A stretch of 64,000 nt of DNA from an uncultured Prevotellaceae bacterium (GTDB lineage: Bacteria > Bacteroidota > Bacteroidia > Bacteroidales > Muribaculaceae), in NCBI GenBank assembly GCA_900317325.1, contig ONGE01000002.1, positions 1-64,000 on the forward strand, read 5' to 3'. The position numbers and the translations under genes were made by a program. Position 1 is the first letter of the stretch. Every line of letters starts with the position of its first letter. The notes beneath the pieces were generated by a model. That model searched no databases. It was not told the origin of the DNA and saw only the letters and a list, made by a program, of their open reading frames with translations. Shown in pieces: positions 1 through 9,187 of the stretch.

Positions 1-1035
1 GGTGGTAACCACGATGGTCAGACCCTCGGCCTGCTGCATCTCCTGGCCAGCCATGTTGAAGTAGCGTACGCCGGCAACGGTCTTGCCACTCATCAGCTCG
101 TCAAGAGCGGTAGCTACAGTGAACTCATAAGCTACATCCTGGCTCCTGCTCTCACCGATGAAGGCGTATGCCTCGATGCGAACCTTCTCACCGTTGTTCT
201 CGAACCAGATCTCACCCTCGATGCCCTCATACAGGGTCCAGTCGGTCCTCAGAACCCACTCCTCATTAACGGGATCCCAAATCAGGACGCGGTACATGAT
301 CTCGCTGCCCTCGGTGGTCGGGTTGATGCCCACACCGTAACCGGTGATACCGTCGATGGTGTAACCCTGGAAAACGGGAGCACCAACAGCAACGGGATCA
401 ATAGTGGGATCAACGGGAATCGAACCAGCCTCATAGGTGAAAGATGCCATGGGCAGGAAGTCATAGGTTCCATTGGATGAGCTGTAGGCATAATAGCAGC
501 TGTTGTAACCGATAACATCACCGAAGAAATAGGTTGAGCCATAGCTTCCAGCTTCAATCACTTTGCACTCAACGAGCAGGTTGCCACCCTGGTAGTTGAA
601 CGGCTCATCCAGGTTGAACATCATGAAATCGTCACCTTCAACGGGAACTGTTGTGGCAACGGGGGTTGCGCCAACAATTTCGGCAACAGTAACAAATCCA
701 GCCTCGTCAACAGTCTTGAGCGACAATTGGATAGTGGCATTCGAGAAATTGATGTAGTCATAGTAGGCAGCATCATCAATGTCAGCATAATTCTCAAAAT
801 AATAAGCAGTTGTGTAGAATTTCACACCTGTAATCTGAGAGCCGGCCATCTCGCTGAGCAACTCGGCAGGATAAATCATCTGACCAATGGTGCCTACTTC
901 ATCAGCATAGAGACCATAGATGGGAATAGTGCTGGCTTCGTAGCCATATTCACCACCGTCACACACTGTCAACACATTAGCTTGGGCAGCAAATGCCATT
1001 GCAGCCACAGCGATAAGAGTAAAAAATTTCTTCAT
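1..1035 (-). CDS. Secreted protein of unknown function, 3' end outside window
   Basis: An open frame of 345 codons starts with ATG at 1035 and runs leftward off the edge, so the C-terminus is missing. Residues 1-21 are a signal peptide (MKKFFTLIAVAAMAFAAQA). The mature part is rich in Tyr, Gly and acidic residues and contains a stretch starting EGDDFMMFNLDEPFNYQGGN, as in beta-sandwich secreted proteins. The last visible residues, around GVRYFNMAGQEMQQ, resemble the C-terminal tail common on secreted Bacteroidales proteins, so only a few residues are probably missing. It lies 241 bp downstream of the susF-like gene but has its own promoter box, so it may not be part of that operon. I do not recognise a catalytic domain. 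The frame is certain; the function is unknown. Confidence 0.85.
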   Translation of the reverse strand, partial: MKKFFTLIAVAAMAFAAQANVLTVCDGGEYGYEASTIPIYGLYADEVGTIGQMIYPAELLSEMAGSQITGVKFYTTAYYFENYADIDDAAYYDYINFSNATIQLSLKTVDEAGFVTVAEIVGATPVATTVPVEGDDFMMFNLDEPFNYQGGNLLVECKVIEAGSYGSTYFFGDVIGYNSCYYAYSSSNGTYDFLPMASFTYEAGSIPVDPTIDPVAVGAPVFQGYTIDGITGYGVGINPTTEGSEIMYRVLIWDPVNEEWVLRTDWTLYEGIEGEIWFENNGEKVRIEAYAFIGESRSQDVAYEFTVATALDELMSGKTVAGVRYFNMAGQEMQQAEGLTIVVTT

Positions 1036-1110
1036 GATAAAAACGCATTTAATATAAGGTGAATAAAAAAGTTATACTATCGATACAAGTTCAGCTATTC
1101 CATTTGACCA

Positions 1111-1118
1111 CAAAAATA
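1111..1118 (-). promoter_or_regulatory. Promoter -7 box for the secreted protein
   Basis: TATTTTTG on the minus strand fits the Bacteroidetes -7 consensus TAnnTTTG. It lies 75 bp before the ATG at 1035. No good TTTG element is seen 19-21 bp upstream. Confidence 0.45.
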
Positions 1119-1214
1119 CAAAATAATGGATAATAATCACGCATAAGACAAGTAAAATTCTCGTGAGCGGGTGCAATTCACGCCGTCAACTGCTGCATCT
1201 CCCTGTGGATAACG

Positions 1215-1254
1215 ATGGCGGCCTGCCATCCGAAAAACGATGACAGGCCGCCAT
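1215..1254 (-). terminator. Hairpin downstream of the susF-like gene
   Basis: ATGGCGGCCTGCCAT and ATGACAGGCCGCCAT form a 15-bp stem with one mismatch and a 10-nt loop, 21 bp past the stop of the susCDEF operon. There is no U-tract on the minus strand, so it may act as a 3'-end stabiliser instead of an intrinsic terminator. The rest of the 1036-1275 gap shows only the promoter box listed separately. Confidence 0.5.
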
Positions 1255-1275
1255 TATAAGAATCCGTCACTTGTA

Positions 1276-2739
1276 TTACTTCAAGATGAAGTAGTACTCG
1301 CCCAGGATATCGTTGAAGATCACGTCATAGGTACCAGCAGCAACGGGGATATTAGGACCATTCTGCTCACCGATGCCCACGGGGAAGGCAGCACCACCCC
1401 AGTTCACAGTCCAAGAGCCGTCGGCAGCGAACTTGAGCTCGGTATCGGGATAGGTAATACTCTTCAGACACCAGTCATGGTTCTCGACAACAGAGCTCAT
1501 GGCGTTCATCTGGTTACCACCGACATTCCAGTCCTGATAGCCGCCAGGCATGGTGATCATGCTGTAAATGCTGACAGGACCAGCATACTTGGTGATGGTC
1601 AGAGCGTCCATCTCCATGTCGTAGGTGATCTGGTAGTAACCGTCCTCGGCCACCTCAATGTTGCCGCTGCCGCCATCGTTCTTCACGAGGACGCCGTCGG
1701 TCATACCCCACTGCTCGTCCCAGTTGCCCGGGGTGTGGATGAGCTTGAAGCCCTGGCCAGCGGGGAAGTAGCCCACGTAGTTGAGGATCGAGTAGTTGTC
1801 GGTAGCGGGATACAGGGGAACAAGTGCGGTGCCAAGGGCATCGGGAGCATTGCCCCACGAGCCGTTACCGATGCAGCTACCTACCAGGTACCACAGGTCG
1901 GGCGTGCCCAGCTCGATGATGGGCTCGAACTCGAAGGTGCGGTTCAACATGTCGAAGGTCAGACGATACTTGTCGGCACGGATGTCAGCAGGAATCTTGA
2001 AGGCGAACGCAATCTGGTCGTTTGCGCCCTCAACAAAGCTACCGCTCATCTCGTTCTCACCGTTCACGGCGTAACCGATGAAGTCGCCACTCCAGAAACC
2101 GTCAACACCAAGGTCCATGGTCTCCTGAGAGTAGATCTTGAACCAGTTGTCCTCGCCGGTAGCGGGAACCACAACGGTGAATTCGGGGTTAGTGTAAACA
2201 TCACCACCGCCATTCTCCAGCTTGTAGGTGGGATCGCAAGCGGTCCAACCATTGCTGGTGCCGACATAGTAGTAAGCACTCGAGATCATGGGAGTAGCGG
2301 GGATCACTTTCACGGCAAACTCGCCACTCATGATGCTGGTGGCGGTTGTGCCGTCGGACATGATGCTCTTCACGCGAGCGGTGAGCTCACGCACCTCGGG
2401 AGCCTGACCGAAGAGAGATACCACATAGTCCGAAAGCTCCTGCACGTTCATGGTGCCATCCAGGCCCAGCTCAAAGGGGTTACCATTCAGATAAATGATA
2501 TACTCGGGTTTGTAGGTCGTGTCATTGGTTGAGGGAGCAGTGATGTTGCACACCTTGACCACATCGTCACCCTCGGGGATCTCAGCCAGATCGATGACAT
2601 CCACTGCGGCAACAGAACCGTTACCGAAGGCTACCACCTCTCCTTGGGGATTGCTCTGGGGGTTAGCCCAGTCCTTGAAATCCTCGGTACAACTTGCCAG
2701 CAACAGGGTCATTGCAGCAATATATAAAAACTTCTTCAT
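1276..2739 (-). CDS. susF: SusF-like surface glycan-binding lipoprotein
   Basis: This is the last gene of a leftward susC-susD-susE-susF order. The 487-residue product has a lipoprotein signal with Cys17 (LLLASC) followed by acidic residues, as in surface-exposed Bacteroidales lipoproteins. It has an N-terminal SusE-type Ig-like domain (about 25-130) followed by carbohydrate-binding modules. The last ~90 residues (around WNVGGNQMNAMS and FAADGSWTVNWGG) closely match the C-terminal module of the neighbouring SusE-like protein, so the two share a duplicated starch-binding-type fold. It has one more module than its neighbour. The usual role is to hold alpha-glucan at the cell surface for import. 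The family is clear; starch as ligand is inferred from gene order. Confidence 0.88.
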   Translation of the reverse strand: MKKFLYIAAMTLLLASCTEDFKDWANPQSNPQGEVVAFGNGSVAAVDVIDLAEIPEGDDVVKVCNITAPSTNDTTYKPEYIIYLNGNPFELGLDGTMNVQELSDYVVSLFGQAPEVRELTARVKSIMSDGTTATSIMSGEFAVKVIPATPMISSAYYYVGTSNGWTACDPTYKLENGGGDVYTNPEFTVVVPATGEDNWFKIYSQETMDLGVDGFWSGDFIGYAVNGENEMSGSFVEGANDQIAFAFKIPADIRADKYRLTFDMLNRTFEFEPIIELGTPDLWYLVGSCIGNGSWGNAPDALGTALVPLYPATDNYSILNYVGYFPAGQGFKLIHTPGNWDEQWGMTDGVLVKNDGGSGNIEVAEDGYYQITYDMEMDALTITKYAGPVSIYSMITMPGGYQDWNVGGNQMNAMSSVVENHDWCLKSITYPDTELKFAADGSWTVNWGGAAFPVGIGEQNGPNIPVAAGTYDVIFNDILGEYYFILK

Positions 2740-2770
2740 AATTTCTGTTTCTCATTAATTATATCTAATG

Positions 2771-2804
2771 GGGTGGGCAATTGCTTGCGGGCGCTCGCCC
2801 ACCC
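2771..2804 (-). promoter_or_regulatory. Hairpin between susE and susF
   Basis: GGGTGGGC and GCCCACCC form a perfect 8-bp GC-rich stem with an 18-nt loop, in the 82-bp gap between the two lipoprotein genes. No U-tract follows. A role in mRNA processing or in reducing susF expression is inferred. Confidence 0.5.
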
Positions 2805-2821
2805 TGTCGATTGGTTAACAA

Positions 2822-4003
2822 TTACTCTACAGCTACAAAGTTGTAGGTGCCAAGGATATCATTGAAGAACACATTGTAGGTGCCGGCCTTCACGGGAATG
2901 TTGGGACCGTTACCCACACCGATGCCGTAGGGGAAGTCACCTCCACCCCAGTTCACATCCCAAGCATTGTCGGCAGCGAACTTGAGCTCGGTGTCATCAT
3001 AAGTCACATTCATCAAGTACCAGTCGTGGTTCTCGACGTTGGTGCTCATCATGTTCATCACGTTCTCACCGGTGTTCCAATCCTGGTAAGCGCCAGGCAT
3101 GGCAATCATCTGATATACACCAACGGGATCGGTGATCGGCTCGATAACGAGCTCATCGGTAGCGGTGTTCAAGAGGATGCGGTAGTAACCGTCGGCATCT
3201 ACGGTAAGGTTGCCGCTGCCACCGTCGTTCTTGACGAAGCCGCCGTCGCCCATACCCCACTGGTCATCCCACTTGCCGGGAACCTTGATGAGCTTGAAGC
3301 CCTTGCCAGCAAAGAAGAAACCAGCATACTGGATCTCACCCTGGCCGGTGCGGCTGTCATACTCATTGCCCATGATGGGATACATCGGGATCAAACCGCC
3401 GGTAGCAACACTACCTGCACCGTTGTCCCAGTCTGCCGAGCCAATGCCTTCACCAACGAGATACCACAGTTCGATCTCGGCGTCGGCAAGCTCAATGTAG
3501 TAAGGATTAACCTCCAGGCTGACCACATTGGAGTAGATGGTCTGGGTGCCGGGGGTAGAGGCCTTACAACGCACATACACGGTCTGCTTCTCGGGGACAT
3601 TACCCTCTTCCCACTGGCAGATGCTTACCAACTGCTTGGCAAGGTCGGTAGCCGACATCACGCCGGTGCAAGATGCGTAAATCGAAGGCAGGATGGCAAA
3701 GTCGGCGATGGTGGCGCCAGTCTCGTCGGCGGCAGCCTCATCGGTCGATACGGTCCAACTGTTGGTGGGAGAAACCTCGAGCTGATACTCCACTGCAGCG
3801 GGCCAGCCGCCGTAGTCGGGCTGTGACCAAGCGAAGGCAATGCCCTCGGACTCGGCCAGGTCAACCATTGCGTTCACAGGGTTGTTGAGCGTGAACGTCG
3901 TGGGCTGCGTCAGCGTGGGATTGGAATCACGGTCATCGTTGCATGCAGTGAACACGAGTGCCATGCTCAGCAGCATCAGTGATGATAAAAATATCTTTTT
4001 CAT
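2822..4003 (-). CDS. susE: SusE-like surface glycan-binding lipoprotein
   Basis: The 393-residue lipoprotein has Cys21 (LVFTAC) followed by NDDRD, an acidic surface-export-type signal. Residues ~25-165 form the SusE N-terminal domain (TFTLNNPVNAMVDLAE, then FAWSQPDYGG), and the rest holds two binding modules. The C-terminal module ends NDILGTYNFVAVE and is paralogous to that of the next gene (NDILGEYYFILK). It lies 45 bp downstream of the SusD gene and 82 bp upstream of the SusF-like gene, all co-directional. It should bind the same glycan as the SusCD pair on the outer face of the outer membrane. Family and order are solid; ligand specificity is inferred. Confidence 0.88.
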   Translation of the reverse strand: MKKIFLSSLMLLSMALVFTACNDDRDSNPTLTQPTTFTLNNPVNAMVDLAESEGIAFAWSQPDYGGWPAAVEYQLEVSPTNSWTVSTDEAAADETGATIADFAILPSIYASCTGVMSATDLAKQLVSICQWEEGNVPEKQTVYVRCKASTPGTQTIYSNVVSLEVNPYYIELADAEIELWYLVGEGIGSADWDNGAGSVATGGLIPMYPIMGNEYDSRTGQGEIQYAGFFFAGKGFKLIKVPGKWDDQWGMGDGGFVKNDGGSGNLTVDADGYYRILLNTATDELVIEPITDPVGVYQMIAMPGAYQDWNTGENVMNMMSTNVENHDWYLMNVTYDDTELKFAADNAWDVNWGGGDFPYGIGVGNGPNIPVKAGTYNVFFNDILGTYNFVAVE

Positions 4004-4048
4004 GTTCTTTTTGTCAATTAATCATGTTAGACAACATTAATACCACTA

Positions 4049-5716
4049 TCAATAACCAGGATTCTGCTTCAGCTTGGAGTTAGCAATCAGGTCATCGGTG
4101 GGAATGGCAAACACGTTGCGGAATGCCTCGAAGTCACGACCGGCATAAACGCCGCCCTTCCACTGCCACTGGTAGTCGGTGGTACCACCATACTTGCCAA
4201 AGCGGATCAGGTCAACACGACGACGGCCCTCGAAGTAGAACTCACGGCCCCACTCATCCAGAATCTGGTTGAGAGTGTAGCTCGTGCGCGTGGTAGCGTG
4301 AGCACGGCCACGGATGGCATTGATGGCGGCTACTGCCTCGGCAGGAGCGTTGCCACCGTTCATGCGGGTCAGTGCCTCGGCATAGGTCAGATAGGCCTCG
4401 GCCACACGCATATAGAACAGATGGGAATCGGCAAAGGTATTGTCAGTGCCCTTGGTGCCGTCGCACCTGAAGTTGTTGAACTTGGCAATGGCATAGCCAT
4501 ACTTGAAGTTGGACTCGTCCTCTACATCCAGGAAGCGGCCCTCGGTCTCGAACAGAGCGCGGTCATCGCCAGCGGCATAGGCCACAGCATAGGCGTGAGC
4601 TGAGGGGGCATCATCGTTGGGGAAGAACAAGCGGATCAACTCGGGACGTGCACGGTTACCACCCCAGGTGTTGTTGTTGTACAGACCATTGACCTCACTC
4701 TCGTCGTAGGGGTTGGGATGTACATCAGCATCAACGGTGGAGCAGATCAGGAAGTTGGTACCGCCCCACGAAGTGGTGCGCAGACCGTCTTGGATAACGG
4801 GGAATACGGCCTCATAGGCAGCATCGGTCTTGGCGTTGTCGCCCATGAACAGCATCTGATAAGCGGAGAACTCGCGGTAAACGCCATCGGCACCAGGAGC
4901 ATTGTAACCCTCGGTGTGCAGCTTGTAAGCCGAATCCATCACCTTCTTGGCATAGTTAGCAGCTTCCTGCCAACGGGGAGTGCCGGTGTAAACCTCGCTG
5001 TTCAGGTACAGACGGGCCAGCAGCATCCAGGCAGCAGCCTTGTCGATGCGACCGTAACCCGGCTCACCATACTTCTTGGGCTTAGGATCATTCAGCGTAT
5101 AGGCATTGCTTTCACCCTCGCCGATGATGTCCTTGAGCTCACTCTCGATGAACTCACACACCTGAGCACGGCTGTACTGCTCGGGGTTCTCACCCGAGAT
5201 CGTGGTGGCAAAAGGAATGTTGCCGAAGGCATCAGTCAGCAGATAGAACTGCATGGCGCGCAGGAAGCGAACCTCGGCAGTCATCGTGCCATCATAATCG
5301 GGATACACCTCCAGATACTGGTTGCAGAAGGTGATACCCATACACAGGCCATAGTAGAAACCACGCAGCATCGGGTGGCTGGCATCATAGGTGTTGTGGC
5401 AATAGGAAGGAATACCCTCATCACCCCAACCGCAGATGGCCTCGTCGGTCGTCAGCTCGTTGGAGTTCCACAGCTGACGGTATTTGTGCTGGAAACCGCC
5501 GTCAAGACCGTCAACGTCAACGTTGTCGTCACCACCATTGTTGCCCGAGGTGGCAAACACAGAATAGCACTTGTTGAACAGCTGCTCGGGAGTGACATCG
5601 CTCTGCAACGAGGGGTCGATGGGCTCCACATCCAGGTCGTTGACGCAAGAGGTCATGCCTCCAGTCATCATCAGTACCAATGCAGCACTCAAGATATATT
5701 TGAAAAACTTATTCAT
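4049..5716 (-). CDS. susD: SusD/RagB-family glycan-binding lipoprotein
   Basis: A 555-residue outer-membrane lipoprotein with lipobox Cys24 (GGMTSC). It is all-helical and TPR-rich, as expected for SusD, with typical pieces: CMGITFCNQYLE near the N-terminus, EVRFLRAMQFYLLTDAFG, and the C-terminal motif ending EWGREFYFEGRRRVDLIRFG. SusD caps the SusC barrel and delivers oligosaccharide into it. The gene lies 38 bp downstream of the susC-like gene, which fits a tight operon. Length and motifs match the family with no sign of damage. Confidence 0.95.
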   Translation of the reverse strand: MNKFFKYILSAALVLMMTGGMTSCVNDLDVEPIDPSLQSDVTPEQLFNKCYSVFATSGNNGGDDNVDVDGLDGGFQHKYRQLWNSNELTTDEAICGWGDEGIPSYCHNTYDASHPMLRGFYYGLCMGITFCNQYLEVYPDYDGTMTAEVRFLRAMQFYLLTDAFGNIPFATTISGENPEQYSRAQVCEFIESELKDIIGEGESNAYTLNDPKPKKYGEPGYGRIDKAAAWMLLARLYLNSEVYTGTPRWQEAANYAKKVMDSAYKLHTEGYNAPGADGVYREFSAYQMLFMGDNAKTDAAYEAVFPVIQDGLRTTSWGGTNFLICSTVDADVHPNPYDESEVNGLYNNNTWGGNRARPELIRLFFPNDDAPSAHAYAVAYAAGDDRALFETEGRFLDVEDESNFKYGYAIAKFNNFRCDGTKGTDNTFADSHLFYMRVAEAYLTYAEALTRMNGGNAPAEAVAAINAIRGRAHATTRTSYTLNQILDEWGREFYFEGRRRVDLIRFGKYGGTTDYQWQWKGGVYAGRDFEAFRNVFAIPTDDLIANSKLKQNPGY

Positions 5717-5754
5717 TGTGATCTATTATCAATTAGTATAATGTATCAATGCCA

Positions 5755-8700
5755 TTAGAAGTTCAGCGTCAGACCTGCGATGAACGAGATGGGACGGGGG
5801 AAGATATCACCGCCGATACCACCGAAGACCTCAGGATCAATGCCGTCATACTTGGTGATGCAGAACACGTTGCTGACGGAACCGTAGATACGGCCGCCCA
5901 CACCGTGGTAGCTGCCATGCTTGAACAGGTTGTTGAAGCTGTAACCCAGCGTGATGTTGTCACACTTGAGGAACGAAGCGTTCTGTACCCAGTAGTCGCT
6001 GAAGATAGCGTGGTTGTTATAAGTCTGCCAGCCCATCTCAACCGATGCCTTGGGACGGTTGTTCAGATAGAAACCGGAAACCTCCTCGAACACTGCTGCC
6101 GGGCTCACGTTGTGATAACCCTGCATCACATTGTTGAACATGTAGTTGCCGATGCTGGCACGCAGGCTGAAGCCGAAGTCCCAGTTCTTCCAGTCGAGGC
6201 GTGAAGCCAGACCCATGGTAACGGGAGCCCACGGCGACTTGTACAGATACTTGTCGGCATCGCTGATCACACCGTCACCGTTGCGGTCAACAACCTGACC
6301 CTCGATGGGCTTGCCAGCCTTGTCATAAACCTGCTGATAAACATAGAAGCTGTTGGAAGGATAACCTGCCACGTGAGCCTGGGCCGAACCGTTGATACCG
6401 ATACCGCCGGTGGTCACGAAGTAGCTGGGATCGTCGCTGATGAGCTCGAGAACCTTGTTGCTGTTGTAGGTCAAGTTGTAGTCGATGGTCCACAACAGGT
6501 CGTTGGTCGAGATGGCCTTCCAGTTCAAAGCGAACTCGATACCGGTGTTGCGCAGCGAACCGATGTTCTTATAGAACGCGTTGCGGAAGTTGGTCATGGC
6601 CGAGAAGGTGGCCCAGTTCAACAGGTCGGTGGTCTTGCGATAGTACCAGTCGATGCTACCGCTCAGACGCTGATTCATGATACCCCAGTCAAGACCGATG
6701 TTGGTTGTCGTGGTGGTCTCCCACTTGAGCTCGGGATTGTAAACGTTGGGCTTTGCCTTAGAACCGTCGCCGGCTACATCGTAGTACGAACCCATGCTAC
6801 CGTTGCTCATCACGTAGGTGGCAAAGTAGTTGTAGTCGCCGATGCCTTCCTGCTGACCGGTCTTACCCCAACCCAGACGCAACTTCAGGTCGCTGAAGGG
6901 GCCATCCTTCAATGCAGCCTCCTCGTTGAGCTTCCATGCCAGGGCAACCGAGGGGAACAGTGCCCAGTGCTTCTTGAAGCGCGACGAACCGTCGTAACGG
7001 GTGGTGAAGGTCAACAGATAACGGTTGTCATAGCTGTAGTTCATACGACCGAAGAAGGATACCAGATAGTTCTCGGTGCGGTAACCCAGACCGTTGTTCT
7101 GGCGATAAACGCCCTCGGCACGGATGGCGCCAGCCTTGCTGTCACCAATATTGTAGTGGGCAGAGGGAATCCACTGGCCGGGAGTTACGACAAGCGCGCC
7201 GTTCTCGGCGTCAATCTCGGTGAATACCAGGCCCGAGGTGCTGGGATAGGTACCCCATGACTCGTTGTACTCCTTGCGCCAGTTGTGCTGCCACTCGTAA
7301 CCGAGCATGATGTCGAAGTGATGCTTGTCGTTGAAGTCCTTGTAGTACTGAGCGTAGGTGCTCAACTGCAAGTTCTCCTTGCTCTGGGTGTAGTAACTGT
7401 TGTTACCCCAGTAGTTGGAGGTGTTGCTGATATTGGCACTGATGTTGTGGCCATTACCACCGGTGAAGTCACCACCCAGGGTCAGGTGGAGTCTCAAGTC
7501 CTCAAAGCCGTGAACCTTGTAGTCGATGTCGGCACTACCGATGAACGAGTGGGTCTTACCACTGTTGTCATGGTTGTTGAGCATAGCCACGGGGTTGTAG
7601 GGAGCGTTGGTGTTCTTGGTGTAGGGCCAAGCGGGATCGGCGTTGTTCACCTGCATCCACTCGAAGTAGCCACCCACACCGTCATACATCGGGTCGCGAC
7701 TGTAGACGGGCTGCGTCGGGTCCATGCGAACGGCATTACCCACAGCACCGGTGTCGGCCCAACGTGACTTGGTCCAAGCCAACTTACCGTTGAGGTTGAA
7801 GGTCAGATGATCGTCAAACAACGAGGGGTTCAGGTTCAAAGCCACGGTGTAGCGCTTGAAGTCTGAGGTCTTGAGGATACCTTCCTGGTCGGTGTAGCCT
7901 GCCGATACACGGTAGGGCAAGTACTGACCCACCGAACCGGCCACGGTCAGGTTGTGGTCGTGGCTGAAGGCGGTGCGGTAGATTTCCTCCTGCCAGTCGG
8001 TGTTGGCAGTGCCAAGCAGCGACAGAGCGTTCTCCTCGCGGGTGTTGCCGGCGAAAATCTTCTTCACGAAATCACGGTACTCATCGCCGCTCATCACGTC
8101 GATGGTCTTTTTCTTCTTACTCCAGGTAACACTACCGTTGTAGGATACGCTGGGGCGCTGGCCGCGACGGCCCTTCTTGGTGGTGATGATGATGACACCG
8201 TTTGAACCACGGCTACCATAGATAGCTGTGGCCGATGCATCCTTCAGCACGTTGAAGCTCTCGATATCCTGAGGATTGACGAGAGACAGGGGGTTGGACA
8301 GACCGCTCACACCATTGTTATCCATGGCGATACCATCGATAACGATGAGGGGGTTGTTGCTGGCGTTCAGTGACGAACCACCACGCACGCGGATGGTTGC
8401 ACCGCCACCGGGCTCACCACTGTTGCTGGTCACGCTCACACCGGCAACCTTACCGCCGAGCATGTCCTGAGCACTGACAACGACACCCTTGTTCTTGGCA
8501 TCGGGCTTGAGTGCCGCTACCGAACCGGTCAAGTCGTTTTTCTTTACTACACCATAACCGATGACCACCAGATTTTCAAGCATCTGGGTGCTCTCGGCCA
8601 GGGTGATTACTAAGTCGGTTCCGGCAGTGACCTCATGGTCATCATAGCCGATCGACGTAATCAGGAGCTTGGCGCCCTGGGGCACGCCCTCGAGGGTGAA

Positions 8701-8892
8701 CAGACCGTCAAAGTCGGTCACCGTTCCCTGTTGCGTACCTACGACACGAACACTCGCGCCGATCACAGGCTCGCCGGTAGCATCCTTCACAATGCCGTTC
8801 ACAGTAATCTGTGCATAGGCTCCCAGTGACAGGAAAAGTCCCATCACGAGGGTAAGAATCCTAATAGGAATTCTGATGTTTACCTGCTTCAT
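5755..8892 (-). CDS. susC: SusC/RagA TonB-dependent glycan transporter
   Basis: A 1045-residue outer-membrane TonB-dependent transporter. It starts with a signal peptide ending at AYAQ (~28), followed by a carboxypeptidase-regulatory-like domain (about 30-110: ITVNGIVKDATGEPVIGASV). The plug domain contains the SusC signature IRVRGGSSLNASNNPLIVID and SATAIYGSRGSNGVIIITTK. The remainder is the 22-strand barrel, ending in the aromatic SFIAGLTLNF. It imports the oligosaccharide captured by SusD, using TonB-ExbBD energy. It is the first gene of the susCDEF operon and is divergent from a LacI regulator 295 bp away, which suggests control by the regulator's sugar effector. No glycoside hydrolase lies inside the window. 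Confidence 0.96.
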   Translation of the reverse strand: MKQVNIRIPIRILTLVMGLFLSLGAYAQITVNGIVKDATGEPVIGASVRVVGTQQGTVTDFDGLFTLEGVPQGAKLLITSIGYDDHEVTAGTDLVITLAESTQMLENLVVIGYGVVKKNDLTGSVAALKPDAKNKGVVVSAQDMLGGKVAGVSVTSNSGEPGGGATIRVRGGSSLNASNNPLIVIDGIAMDNNGVSGLSNPLSLVNPQDIESFNVLKDASATAIYGSRGSNGVIIITTKKGRRGQRPSVSYNGSVTWSKKKKTIDVMSGDEYRDFVKKIFAGNTREENALSLLGTANTDWQEEIYRTAFSHDHNLTVAGSVGQYLPYRVSAGYTDQEGILKTSDFKRYTVALNLNPSLFDDHLTFNLNGKLAWTKSRWADTGAVGNAVRMDPTQPVYSRDPMYDGVGGYFEWMQVNNADPAWPYTKNTNAPYNPVAMLNNHDNSGKTHSFIGSADIDYKVHGFEDLRLHLTLGGDFTGGNGHNISANISNTSNYWGNNSYYTQSKENLQLSTYAQYYKDFNDKHHFDIMLGYEWQHNWRKEYNESWGTYPSTSGLVFTEIDAENGALVVTPGQWIPSAHYNIGDSKAGAIRAEGVYRQNNGLGYRTENYLVSFFGRMNYSYDNRYLLTFTTRYDGSSRFKKHWALFPSVALAWKLNEEAALKDGPFSDLKLRLGWGKTGQQEGIGDYNYFATYVMSNGSMGSYYDVAGDGSKAKPNVYNPELKWETTTTTNIGLDWGIMNQRLSGSIDWYYRKTTDLLNWATFSAMTNFRNAFYKNIGSLRNTGIEFALNWKAISTNDLLWTIDYNLTYNSNKVLELISDDPSYFVTTGGIGINGSAQAHVAGYPSNSFYVYQQVYDKAGKPIEGQVVDRNGDGVISDADKYLYKSPWAPVTMGLASRLDWKNWDFGFSLRASIGNYMFNNVMQGYHNVSPAAVFEEVSGFYLNNRPKASVEMGWQTYNNHAIFSDYWVQNASFLKCDNITLGYSFNNLFKHGSYHGVGGRIYGSVSNVFCITKYDGIDPEVFGGIGGDIFPRPISFIAGLTLNF

Positions 8893-8988
8893 TTTTAAAT
8901 TTTTAAAGTTAATATTATGTTGGTAATCAAAAAATTATTTCATTTTGGTTAGCGCAGCAGCTTTTCAAGGAGAAAACCCTCAGGTCCT

Positions 8989-9010
8989 AATTGGCGATGT
9001 TATCGCAATT
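8989..9010. promoter_or_regulatory. Palindrome in the susC 5' region
   Basis: AATTGGCGATGTTATCGCAATT contains a perfect GCGAT-gtt-ATCGC dyad extended by AATT on both sides. It lies just past the expected susC transcription start. It could be a second operator or the first hairpin of the susC leader. Confidence 0.5.
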
Positions 9011-9019
9011 AAAACAAGG

Positions 9020-9027
9020 CAAAAATA
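9020..9027 (-). promoter_or_regulatory. susC operon promoter -7 box
   Basis: TATTTTTG on the minus strand matches TAnnTTTG and would give a leader of about 120 nt before the ATG at 8892. No canonical TTTG was found 19-21 bp upstream, which is consistent with a regulated promoter. Confidence 0.5.
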
Positions 9028-9083
9028 TAGTTTTTATATCTTTTTTTCTTTTTTTATAATGTTAAATTTTTAACTAATTAAAT

Positions 9084-9095
9084 GCAATCGTTTGC
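9084..9095. promoter_or_regulatory. LacI-family operator
   Basis: GCAATCGTTTGC has dyad symmetry around a central CG and differs by one base from the PurR core GCAAACGTTTGC. It overlaps the -33 element of the regulator's own promoter. Binding here would repress the regulator gene and could also affect the divergent susC operon about 60-70 bp away. Confidence 0.7.
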
Positions 9096-9122
9096 GTAAT
9101 CCGATTTTTCAACGTATCTTCG
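9091..9122 (+). promoter_or_regulatory. Promoter of the LacI-type regulator
   Basis: TTTG (9091-9094), a 20-bp spacer and TATCTTCG (9115-9122) match the Bacteroidetes promoter with one deviation. The start codon follows 65 bp later. Confidence 0.65.
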
Positions 9123-9187
9123 CCGTCGAAAGAATAATGTGACACTTATTCAACATTAACCAACTCAAGTAAAGACCAGAACCGACA

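Noticed and set aside
1240-2532. A 430-codon open frame antisense to the susF-like gene, and similar long frames opposite susE, susD, the second susD (15937-17478) and pepP
   Set aside because: GC-biased codon use leaves the opposite strand open. The translations have no recognisable features.
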